From assembly GCA_036005845.1 (NCBI GenBank), contig DASYQD010000104.1, forward strand, positions 1 through 64,000: a stretch of DNA of 64,000 nt, in the 5' to 3' direction. The DNA is from DASYQD01 sp036005845 (GTDB taxonomy: Bacteria > Acidobacteriota > Thermoanaerobaculia > Multivoradales > JAIOJS01). Under the pieces are notes generated by a model. That model was not told the DNA's origin. It made no database searches and saw only the letters and a list, made by a program, of their open reading frames with translations. A program made the translations under genes and the position numbers. Positions 7,843 through 15,328 of the stretch are shown piece by piece; within the stretch, counting starts at the first letter, position 1, and each line of letters begins with the position of its first letter.

Positions 7843-8922
7843 TCAGCGCGAAGGAACAGTGGTGAACGCGCGCGGCGGCACGAGCGACCAGCCACGCTCG
7901 TGCCGCGTCACGACGAGGACGGCGCCGTGGCGGGCGATCGCCGCTGCACGATCGCCGCGTGGCAAGGTCCAGATCGCCGTGACCGTGGGCAGGCCGTCGC
8001 CGTCGAGTCGACAGCGCACGACGGCCGGCTCGCTGCCGGCGCGCAGCACGTCGAGCTCGTCGCCGGCCACCGCGACGTCGATCGCCGGCCGCGCCAGCGG
8101 CTCGCGGCGCAGCAGCCGCGGATGCGCCGGATCGGCGGCGTCGACGACGGCGAGCCCACCGCCGTCGGCCACGAAGACGCGATCGCCGCGCCACGCCGCC
8201 ACGAACGGAAAGTGGGCCGGCTTGAAGCCGCCGGTGGTGAAGCCGGCATCGCGCAGCGGCAGCCGCGCGAGCTCGCGGAGGCGGAGCGGCCGGCGCGCGA
8301 TCTCCACCAGCGTGAGCGCGAAGTCCGGGCCGACGATGTGCGTCGAGACCGCCGCCAGCGCACCGTCCGCGCGCAGCGCCACGTCGGGTTGGCCGCGGCC
8401 GTAGTCGGCGGTCGCCACCTCGGCGCCGAAGCGGCCGCCGGCGTCGTACTCGCGCAGCGTGAGCTGCGAGGTGCCGCCGGAGACGGCGGCGAGCCCCGCG
8501 GCCGCCGACACGCCCGAGAACGGGCCCACCGGCACTTCGACGATCGCCGCCGGCGACGCGGTGGCGCCGAGGTCCGCGAGACGAAACGTCATCAGGTGCC
8601 CCGGCGGCGTCGCGTCGAGCGCGAACAGCCAACCGTCCGCGACTGCGACGTCGTCGATGCGGTCGGCGGGCGCCGGGACCCGTACCAGCGCCACGCGCCG
8701 GGCCGCCGAGAGATCGACGACCTCGATGCCGTCGATCCCCGCGGCGACGTAGGCGCGCTCGCCGTCGACGACCACCTGCGTGCGCGCCGACGGCGACGCC
8801 GTGTGATAGCGCGCGGCCTGCCAGCCGAGCTCGACCCAGCGATGGCCCAGCGCCGCCACGATGCCGATGACGGCGACGACGATCGCCCACTCGCGAGTCG
8901 CGCGTCCGCGGGCCGCGCTCAT
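7843..8922 (-). CDS. Membrane-anchored beta-propeller protein
   Basis: A 359-residue protein with a single N-terminal membrane segment (EWAIVVAVIGIVAALG, about residues 11-27) and a repeat-rich remainder. The repeats resemble LVIVD/WD-like propeller blades: AYVAAGIDGIEVVDL, WLFALDA, RVFVADGGGLAVVDAADP. About six or seven blades can be counted, which fits a closed propeller in the periplasm. No catalytic motif is visible, so a binding or scaffolding role is likely. It heads the minus-strand run leading to the spondin protein, the protease and Mug, and diverges from the sodium:solute symporter gene. Confidence 0.65.
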   Translation of the reverse strand: MSAARGRATREWAIVVAVIGIVAALGHRWVELGWQAARYHTASPSARTQVVVDGERAYVAAGIDGIEVVDLSAARRVALVRVPAPADRIDDVAVADGWLFALDATPPGHLMTFRLADLGATASPAAIVEVPVGPFSGVSAAAGLAAVSGGTSQLTLREYDAGGRFGAEVATADYGRGQPDVALRADGALAAVSTHIVGPDFALTLVEIARRPLRLRELARLPLRDAGFTTGGFKPAHFPFVAAWRGDRVFVADGGGLAVVDAADPAHPRLLRREPLARPAIDVAVAGDELDVLRAGSEPAVVRCRLDGDGLPTVTAIWTLPRGDRAAAIARHGAVLVVTRHERGWSLVPPRAFTTVPSR

Positions 8923-9107
8923 GCCCGACTCGCCAGCATCGACATGGCTTCGTCGCCGCGCGCGTCGCCATGAGAGTCGGCTGTCATGGCCATCGCCTCT
9001 TCACGTACGGCGACCGCAATCCCGCCCGCGCCCGCTTCGGCCATTCGACGCTGCCTCCCGCTTCCCCGATCTAGCGGCGAGTTACGCGGCTCCCGCGCGG
9101 CCGGATT

Positions 9108-9113
9108 CATAAT
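9108..9113 (+). promoter_or_regulatory. Candidate -10 element of the symporter/NamZ operon
   Basis: CATAAT, near-consensus for a sigma-70 -10 box, stands out in the GC-rich divergent spacer. It ends eight bases before the TTG start at 9122, which would place the transcription start at or next to the start codon. No strong -35 box is visible. Confidence 0.4.
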
Positions 9114-9121
9114 GGCGCCGC

Positions 9122-10564
9122 TTGCGCCCGCTCGACCTCGCGATCGTCGTCGCCTACCTGGCGCTGGTCGTCGGCGCCGGTTTCTTCTTCGGCCGCAGGC
9201 AGCATACGACGCGGCGCTACTTCCTCGCCGAGAACGGCGTGCCCTGGTGGGCGATCGCGGCGTCGATCGTCGCCACCGAGACCTCGACCATCACCTTCAT
9301 CTCGGTGCCGGGCATCGCCTGGGTGAAGGGCGGCGACTTCCGGTTCCTGCAGGTGGTGCTCGGCTACGTCGTGGCGCGGATTCTCATCTCGATCTTCTTC
9401 ATGCCCTGGTACTTCCGCGGCGAGCTGGTGACGGTTTACGCGCTGCTGCAGACGCGCTTCGGACCGTCGGTGAAGGCGCTCGCCGCGGCGCTGTTCGTGC
9501 TCATGCGCACGGTGGCGGACGGCGTGCGGCTGCTGCTCACCGCCTTCGTCGTCGCCGCGGTGTTCAAGGTCGTCGGCGTCCCGGGCGCGATCGTCGGCCT
9601 CGGCGTGGTGATGATCGTCTTCACGCTCTTCGGCGGCATCGAGGCCGTGGTGTGGATCGAGGTCGTGCAGCTCGGCATCTATCTCGGCGGCGCGGTGGCG
9701 GTGATGATCGTGTTGAGCCGTGACGTCGGCTTCGCCGATGCGCTCGCCGCCGGCGCGGCGGCGGGCAAGCTGCGCGTGTTCGACTTCTCGCTCGATCTCA
9801 CGCGCGCCTACACCTTCTGGTCGGGCCTGATCGGCGGCACCTTCCTGACGATGTCGACGCACGGCACCGACCAGTACCTCGTGCAGCGCTATCTGTGCAC
9901 CGACCGGCCGCGGAGCGCGGCGAAGGCGCTGCTCGCCTCGGCGGTCGTGGTGTTCGTGCAGTTCGCGATGTTCCTCACCATCGGCGTGCTGCTCTTTGCC
10001 TTCTACCGCGCTCACTATCCGAATGGCGCGCCGGTGACCGCGCCCGACCAGGTGTTCCCGCACTTCATCGCCAATCACCTGCCGGCAGGGCTGTCCGGGC
10101 TCGTCGTCGCCGCCATCCTCGCCGCCGCCATGTCGTCGTCGTTGAATGCCATCGCCGCCACCGTCGTCTCCGACCTGATGCGGCCGCGCGACGATCGGCG
10201 GGCGCTGCGGCTGTCGCGCATCATCACCATGCTCGCGGGCATCGCGCAGATCGCCGTCGGCGTGGCGATGCAGCACACCGCGCGTTCGGGGCTCGACACC
10301 GTGCTGGGCATCGCCTCGCTCGTGAACGGGCCGATCCTCGGCGTCTTCTTCCTCGGCGCCACCAAGCGGGCGACGACGCGCTCGGCGCTCGCCGGCATGA
10401 GCGCCGGCATCGCCGCGGTGGCCTGGACGGCCTTCGCCACCGACACGGCGTGGCCGTGGTACGCCGTGGTCGGGTCGCTGGTGACGCTCGGCGTCGGCAT
10501 GGCGGTGGCGTCGCTCCCGACTAGCGCCGTTGCGGCGCCGCAACCGCGAGCGCTGGGCGAATGA
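9122..10564 (+). CDS. Sodium:solute symporter (SSS family)
   Basis: A 480-residue polytopic carrier with about 13 predicted membrane helices. The opening RPLDLAIVVAYLALVVG and the following helix ASIVATETSTITFISVPG carry the Na+ site region typical of the sodium/glucose-type SSS family. The start is TTG; the ATG at 9112 is in another frame. The gene overlaps the next one by 4 nt (ATGA), so the carrier and the serine hydrolase-NamZ fusion are translationally coupled. This suggests import of a product of that enzyme, such as MurNAc or a muropeptide-derived sugar. That substrate is inferred from context only. Confidence 0.85.
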   Translation: MRPLDLAIVVAYLALVVGAGFFFGRRQHTTRRYFLAENGVPWWAIAASIVATETSTITFISVPGIAWVKGGDFRFLQVVLGYVVARILISIFFMPWYFRGELVTVYALLQTRFGPSVKALAAALFVLMRTVADGVRLLLTAFVVAAVFKVVGVPGAIVGLGVVMIVFTLFGGIEAVVWIEVVQLGIYLGGAVAVMIVLSRDVGFADALAAGAAAGKLRVFDFSLDLTRAYTFWSGLIGGTFLTMSTHGTDQYLVQRYLCTDRPRSAAKALLASAVVVFVQFAMFLTIGVLLFAFYRAHYPNGAPVTAPDQVFPHFIANHLPAGLSGLVVAAILAAAMSSSLNAIAATVVSDLMRPRDDRRALRLSRIITMLAGIAQIAVGVAMQHTARSGLDTVLGIASLVNGPILGVFFLGATKRATTRSALAGMSAGIAAVAWTAFATDTAWPWYAVVGSLVTLGVGMAVASLPTSAVAAPQPRALGE

Positions 10565-12807
10565 GAGTCGGCATGCAACAGCGTCATCGCCTGCGGCTCG
10601 CGCTCGCGCTGCTGGCGTCGCTGCCGTTGCTGTCCGGCGCCGCCGCGGCGCCCGCGTTCCGCCCCGAAAAGCTGCGCGAGATCGACGCCGCGGTCGAAGA
10701 GGCGATCGCGGCGAAGAAGCTGCCCGGCGGCGTGCTCTGGATCGAGCACCACGGCGAGGTCTACCACCGCGCCTACGGCAACCGCGCGCTGGTGCCGGCG
10801 GTCGAAGCGATGACCGAGGACACCGTCTTCGACGCCGCTTCGCTCACCAAGGTGATCGCCACCGCGCCGTCGATCTGGCTGCTCATCCGCGACGGCAAGG
10901 TGGCGCTCGACGCGCCGGCCGCGACCTACCTGCCCGAGATCGCCGACCGCACGATCACCATCCGCCACCTGCTCACCCACAGCTCCGGCCTGCGGCCCGA
11001 TCTCGACCGCGACGTCCCGTGGAGCGGCTACGACGAGGGCGTGCGCCACGCGCTCGCGGAGAGGCCGCGCAACCGGCCGGGCGTCGTCTTTCACTACTCC
11101 GACGTCAACTACATCCTGCTCGGCGAGATCGTCCGCCGCGTCTCGGGCCGGCCCATCGACGTCTTGGCGCGCGAGCGCGTCTTCGCGCCGCTGGGGATGA
11201 AGGACACCGGCTTTCGGCCGTTCGCTGCGAGCGCCGGCGCCACGCCGACGCCGGCTCCGTCGCCCGATCCCGCGCTCGCCCGCATCGCGCCGACCGAGAA
11301 CGGTCTGCGCGGCATCGTGCACGACCCCACCGCCCGCCGCATGGACGGCGTCGCCGGCCACGCCGGGGTGTTCACCACCACCGCCGACCTCGCCACCTTC
11401 GCGCGCGCCGTGCTCGCCGGCAAGACCTTCCCGCCCGAGATGACGGAGGTGCAGTCGCCACCCGCGGTGGTAGTCAAGCGCGCCGGCGGCTTCGACGTCG
11501 ACTCGGGCTACGCGCGGCCACGCGGCGACCTCTTTCCTTTTGGCTCCTTCGGCCACACCGGCTTCACCGGCGGCTTCCTCTGGATCGATCCCGGCTCGCA
11601 GACCTTCTACGTCTTCCTCTCCAACCGCGTGCACCCCGACGGCAAGGGCAGCGTGCTCGCCCTGCAGCGGCGGCTCGGCACCCTCGTCGCGGAGTCGCTC
11701 GCCGACGTCACCTTCCGGCCGGTGCCGCGGCGCGTCGGCTTCGTCACCGGCGGCGCCGATGCGTCGAACGGCATCGACGTGCTGCACGCCAGCGGCTATG
11801 CGGCACTGCAGGGCAAGCGCGTCGGCCTGATCACCAACCAGACCGGCATCGACCGTGCCGGCAATCCGACGATCGACCTGCTGCGCAGCGCGCCCGGCGT
11901 GACGCTGGTCGCGCTCTTCAACCCCGAGCACGGCATCCGCGGCACCGCCGACGAGAAGGTCGGCGACACCGTCGACGCGGCCTCCGGGCTGCCGATCTAC
12001 AGCCTCTACGGCGACCGCCGCCAGCCGACGCGCGAGCAGCTCGCCGGCCTCGACGCGCTCGTCTTCGACGTGCAGGACATCGGCACGCGCTTCTACACCT
12101 ACATCTCGACGATGGGCCTGGCGATGGAGGCCGCGGCGGAGGCGAAGGTGCCGTTCGTCGTGCTGGATCGCGTCAACCCGATCGGCGGCGACGTCGTCGA
12201 GGGCCCGGTGCTCGAGGGGCCGACCGACTTCGTCGGCTGGCACCCGCTGCCGATCCGCCACGGCAAGACGGTCGGCGAGCTCGCCGAGCTGTTCAAGCTC
12301 GAGCGCAAGATCGACGTCTACCTCACGGTCGTCCCGGTCAAAGGCTGGAAGCGCGAGCAGTGGCAGGACGAAGCCGGGCTGCCGTGGGTGAACACGTCGC
12401 CCAACATCCGTTCGCTGCAGGCCGCCGCGCTCTACCCGGGGCTCGGTCTCCTCGAGCGCGCCGTGTCGGTGGGCCGCGGCACGCCGACTCCGTTCGAGAT
12501 CGTCGGCGCGCCCTACGTCGACGGTGCGCGGCTCGCGCGCGAGGTCGGCGCGCTGCCCGGAGTTGCCGTCGAGGCGATCCGCTTCACGCCGACCACCGAC
12601 ATCCACGCCGGCAAGGAGTGCGGCGGCCTGCGCTTCACCATCACCGACCGGCGCGCGCTGCGCTCGGTCGAGGTGGGCCTGCGCGTCGCCGCGGCGCTCG
12701 TGCGCCTTTACCCGCGCGACTTCCCGGTCGACGCCATGCAGCCGCTGCTGCGCCATCGCGCCACGCTCGAAGCGGTGCGCGCCGGCCGCTGGCCGCCGTC
12801 GGCGTAG
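10561..12807 (+). CDS. Fusion of a beta-lactamase-fold serine hydrolase with NamZ-like exo-N-acetylmuramidase (DUF1343)
   Basis: A 748-residue exported protein with its signal peptide at about residues 10-30. The first half is a class C beta-lactamase/penicillin-binding fold: Ser94-x-x-Lys97 (SLTK), Tyr179-SDV-Asn183 and HTG (332-334) in place of KTG. From about residue 403 it is a DUF1343/NamZ domain: GYAALQGKRVGLITNQTG, the NPEHGIRG motif (454-461) with a conserved Glu, VFDVQDIGTRFYTYI and GRGTPTPFE. NamZ enzymes (GH171) release MurNAc from peptidoglycan ends. Having both activities in one secreted chain suggests concerted trimming of muropeptides. It is coupled by a 4-nt overlap to the SSS carrier. 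Confidence 0.85.
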   Translation: MRVGMQQRHRLRLALALLASLPLLSGAAAAPAFRPEKLREIDAAVEEAIAAKKLPGGVLWIEHHGEVYHRAYGNRALVPAVEAMTEDTVFDAASLTKVIATAPSIWLLIRDGKVALDAPAATYLPEIADRTITIRHLLTHSSGLRPDLDRDVPWSGYDEGVRHALAERPRNRPGVVFHYSDVNYILLGEIVRRVSGRPIDVLARERVFAPLGMKDTGFRPFAASAGATPTPAPSPDPALARIAPTENGLRGIVHDPTARRMDGVAGHAGVFTTTADLATFARAVLAGKTFPPEMTEVQSPPAVVVKRAGGFDVDSGYARPRGDLFPFGSFGHTGFTGGFLWIDPGSQTFYVFLSNRVHPDGKGSVLALQRRLGTLVAESLADVTFRPVPRRVGFVTGGADASNGIDVLHASGYAALQGKRVGLITNQTGIDRAGNPTIDLLRSAPGVTLVALFNPEHGIRGTADEKVGDTVDAASGLPIYSLYGDRRQPTREQLAGLDALVFDVQDIGTRFYTYISTMGLAMEAAAEAKVPFVVLDRVNPIGGDVVEGPVLEGPTDFVGWHPLPIRHGKTVGELAELFKLERKIDVYLTVVPVKGWKREQWQDEAGLPWVNTSPNIRSLQAAALYPGLGLLERAVSVGRGTPTPFEIVGAPYVDGARLAREVGALPGVAVEAIRFTPTTDIHAGKECGGLRFTITDRRALRSVEVGLRVAAALVRLYPRDFPVDAMQPLLRHRATLEAVRAGRWPPSA

Positions 12808-12822
12808 CAGCCCGCCGGGCGC

Positions 12823-13755
12823 TCAGTGCGTCCACGCAACGTGGACGAGGATGGCGCGATCGAGGCCCTGGTGCGTGATCGGCTCGGTCGCGGCGTACCA
12901 GAGGCTGCTGCCGACGTCGAAGGCGAGCCCCGTCGACAGGTGCGTGAAGGCGAGGCCGCCGCCGAGGTAGGCGTCGCCCATCGCCGCTCCGCTGCTGCGG
13001 CCGCGCACGGCGAAGCCGGGACCGCTCATCGTGCCGGCGAGCCGCCGTCGCGGCAGCGGCTGCCCGGCGACGAGGCGCGGCGAGATCGACCACGCGCTTC
13101 CCAGCGACCGCGTCCAACCGATGCCGGCGAACGGCGTCGCGAAATCGTAGCCGGCGCTCCAGTCGAGCTCGCCGCGAGCTCCCGCATCCGGGCCGCTCAC
13201 GATTCGATAGTCGAAACGAAAGCCTTCGACGTCGAGCCGCTCGAAGTAGGCGCCGGCAAGGATCGTCCGCCGCCAGACGCCGCCGCTGCCTGAGCGCTCC
13301 CAGACCGCGTACCCGCCGGCGCCCCAATGCCGCACCTGCCCGCGCGGGCGGCCGAAGTCGGCCATCGCCGGCAGCGCGAGGGGAACGCCCTCCTCGAAAG
13401 TCGCGCGCAACCGGTCGCGCGTGCCGTCGCCGGAGATGGAGGACTGGTCGTAGAAGACGAGGCCGCCGAGGCCGAAACGCTCGCTGCGCGCCCACGTCGC
13501 GCCGGCAGCCGCCAGCCATCCCCGCGCATCGCCGAGGTCGGCGCCGGCCGACTCCCCACCGAGGTCGAACGTGGTCTGCCGCTCACCCGCGTGCAGCGGC
13601 CGAGCGGGCCACGGCAGCGCGAGCAGCCGGCCGTCCTGCAGGCTCTCGGGGAGATGCTCCGCCGTCCACGCCACGTCGGTGCGCGACGGCGCCGCCGCGA
13701 ACGCGGGTGCCGCGAGACCGATGCCGAGCAGAGCGACGTACCAACGGCGGCGCAT
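12823..13755 (-). CDS. Hypothetical outer-membrane beta-barrel-like protein
   Basis: I do not recognise a named family. The 310-residue product has a clear signal peptide (about residues 1-20, ending AFAAAP). It then shows alternating hydrophobic/polar stretches rich in Gly, aromatic residues and Arg (WLAAAGATWARSERFGLGGLVFYD, split by turns; AGYDFATPFAGIGWTRSLG). It ends in a strand-like ILVHVAWTH. This fits an outer-membrane barrel of about 10-12 strands, although the last residue is not the usual Phe. It lies 60 nt downstream of the zinc-protease-like gene on the same strand and ends convergently against the NamZ fusion gene. Confidence 0.55.
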   Translation of the reverse strand: MRRRWYVALLGIGLAAPAFAAAPSRTDVAWTAEHLPESLQDGRLLALPWPARPLHAGERQTTFDLGGESAGADLGDARGWLAAAGATWARSERFGLGGLVFYDQSSISGDGTRDRLRATFEEGVPLALPAMADFGRPRGQVRHWGAGGYAVWERSGSGGVWRRTILAGAYFERLDVEGFRFDYRIVSGPDAGARGELDWSAGYDFATPFAGIGWTRSLGSAWSISPRLVAGQPLPRRRLAGTMSGPGFAVRGRSSGAAMGDAYLGGGLAFTHLSTGLAFDVGSSLWYAATEPITHQGLDRAILVHVAWTH

Positions 13756-13815
13756 GTCGGGCTCCGGCCCTTGGAGGCTCGTTTTCGCGAATTCCTTCGC
13801 GCCGCGCCCATGCCG

Positions 13816-14319
13816 CTAGGTCTCGCCCTCCGGCACGAGCTGCCGGAAGAGGCTCGACTCGCGCTTGTAGAAGCCTTCGGTGTGGAACGTCTCGGCGAGC
13901 TTGAGCAGCTCGTAGTCGAGGTGGTGGCCGATCTCGTGAAGGAACGTGCGCAGGAAGGTGCGGAACGCCACCACCTGTTTCTTCTGCGCCGTCCGCATCC
14001 ACAGCGTGATCGTCGGCGCCACGCCGGGCTTCGTGGGGTCGTAGTAGCCGTGCAACTCGCCCCAGTCGCGGCTCGGCCGCGCGGCGAGCACCGAGATCCG
14101 CACCGGCGGCAGCTTCAGCTGCCGCAGCATCGCCTCGGCGAGCCGCTGGCAGGCGGCCTCGGTGGCGCGGCGGTCCTCGTCGGCGAGGGCCTCGCCGACG
14201 TCGCCGACCAGCGGCCGCAACGCCGCCGCATCGGGCAACTCCACCGTCTCCACCGCGTCGCTCTGCCGGTAGATCCGCTTGTTCCGCGCCGACAGGCGCT
14301 CGTAGTAAGCGAACGGCAT
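13816..14319 (-). CDS. Small putative zinc metalloprotease (HEIGHH motif)
   Basis: A 167-residue soluble protein without a signal peptide. The gluzincin-like motif HEIGHHLDYE lies near residue 135, with two His zinc ligands and the catalytic Glu. The segment ITLWMRTAQKKQVVAFRTFLRTFL precedes it and ESSLFRQL follows. It resembles small conserved proteins annotated as putative metallopeptidases; the substrate is unknown. The ATG at 14319 is preceded on the minus strand by three 11-bp tandem repeats, each carrying an AGAGG Shine-Dalgarno-like core. The frame stays open further upstream, but this start fits the motif spacing. Confidence 0.7.
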   Translation of the reverse strand: MPFAYYERLSARNKRIYRQSDAVETVELPDAAALRPLVGDVGEALADEDRRATEAACQRLAEAMLRQLKLPPVRISVLAARPSRDWGELHGYYDPTKPGVAPTITLWMRTAQKKQVVAFRTFLRTFLHEIGHHLDYELLKLAETFHTEGFYKRESSLFRQLVPEGET

Positions 14320-14351
14320 CTGGATGACCTCTGGATGACCTCTGGATGACC
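14319..14351 (-). repeat. Three perfect 11-bp tandem repeats at the translation start
   Basis: TCTGGATGACC (plus-strand sense) is repeated three times at 14319-14329, 14330-14340 and 14341-14351, ending exactly at the start codon of the zinc-protease-like gene. In the coding sense each unit junction contains AGAGG, so the array supplies up to two Shine-Dalgarno-like cores at an 11-nt period. Copy-number change would alter spacing and could tune translation. Confidence 0.85.
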
Positions 14352-14376
14352 GGCGCGCGAGCTTAGCCGGCTCGGC

Positions 14377-14392
14377 CCACCCTGCCGGGTGG
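14377..14392. promoter_or_regulatory. Candidate operator, YYACCC-N4-GGGYRG palindrome (copy 1)
   Basis: CCACCC-TGCC-GGGTGG, a perfect 6-bp dyad with a 4-bp centre, lies in the divergent spacer between the zinc-protease-like and membrane-protein genes. It is the only copy outside the central island. It overlaps a second dyad, GGGTGGGG (14387-14394) and its complement (14399-14406), which could form a stable hairpin in RNA. Confidence 0.5.
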
Positions 14393-14521
14393 GGGGCTCC
14401 CCACCCGTCCGCTCCGCGCCGCTCGCGTCGTGGGGTGTCGGAGCGCCCGGCGTGCGCCCCTACGCTGCCACCCATGAGCCGAGCCGCGCGAGGGCTGAGC
14501 CCTGCGGCGAGGAGGGCCAAC

Positions 14522-15187
14522 ATGGACGCCGTGCTCACCAAGGTCTTCGGACCGCGAGTGTCCGCCGAGCTGATGGCGGAGCGCCGACTGCAGTACCTGC
14601 TGCCGACGCTGGCGCTCGGCGCCGCCGCGCTGCTGCTGGTCGGCTCGATCTTCCTGCCCTATTGGCGGATGACGCTGCTGGCGCCGCAGTATCCGCACGG
14701 CCTGCGCGTCGATGCCTACCTCAACCACCTCGACGGCGACGTGCGCGAGATCGACGGGCTCAACCACTACATCGGCATGCGCCCGCTCGCCGAGGCCGCC
14801 AAGCTCGAGCGCTCGCTGTCGATCGCAGCACTCCTGGTGATCGCCATGCTCGTCGTCGCCGCCATCTACATCCACAACCGCTGGGCCGCCCTGCTGACGC
14901 TGCCGGCGCTGCTCTTCCCGGCGGTCTTCCTGGCCGACATGCACTACTGGCTGCAGCAGTTCGGCACCCACCTCGACCCCGACGCGCCGCTCTCGTCGTC
15001 GGTGCGGCCGTTCGTGCAGCCGGTGCTGGGGCGCGGCGCCGTCGGCCAGTTCGGGACCGTCGCGGCACCCGGCATCGGCCTCGTGCTGGCGGCGCTGGCC
15101 TCGCTCGCCATCCTCGGGGGGCTCTGGCTGCACCGGCGGGCCTACAAGCCACTGGGGGACGGGGTCGGCGGTCCGGCCACCCGATGA
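14522..15187 (+). CDS. Conserved integral membrane protein
   Basis: A 221-residue protein with about four membrane helices: LLPTLALGAAALLLVGSIF, SIAALLVIAMLVVAAIYI, WAALLTLPALLFPAVFLA and VAAPGIGLVLAALASLAILGG. A conserved-looking external loop after helix 1 reads APQYPHGLRVDAYLNHLDG then DGLNHYIGM, rich in His and Tyr. From memory, similar loops occur in membrane proteins near copper or nitrous-oxide-reductase accessory genes; I could not check this. The ATG at 14522 is chosen over in-frame ATGs at 14435 and 14474 because GGAGGG lies five bases upstream. Confidence 0.6.
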   Translation: MDAVLTKVFGPRVSAELMAERRLQYLLPTLALGAAALLLVGSIFLPYWRMTLLAPQYPHGLRVDAYLNHLDGDVREIDGLNHYIGMRPLAEAAKLERSLSIAALLVIAMLVVAAIYIHNRWAALLTLPALLFPAVFLADMHYWLQQFGTHLDPDAPLSSSVRPFVQPVLGRGAVGQFGTVAAPGIGLVLAALASLAILGGLWLHRRAYKPLGDGVGGPATR

Positions 15188-15328
15188 ACACCACCGGCGT
15201 CGCCATGCCGCCGCAGACGCTGAAGAGCTGAGCGATCGCGGCGCGCCGGCGTGCGGCACCCCTGGCGCGGGCGAACGGCTCGGGTTCTGGCATACTCGGC
15301 GAGATCCTTGGATGGCGGCGCGCGGGGG

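Noticed and set aside
8919..9110. 63-residue minus-strand frame overlapping the propeller start by ATGA
   Set aside because: No motif, no ribosome-binding site seen, and it covers the divergent promoter spacer; the overlap can be chance.
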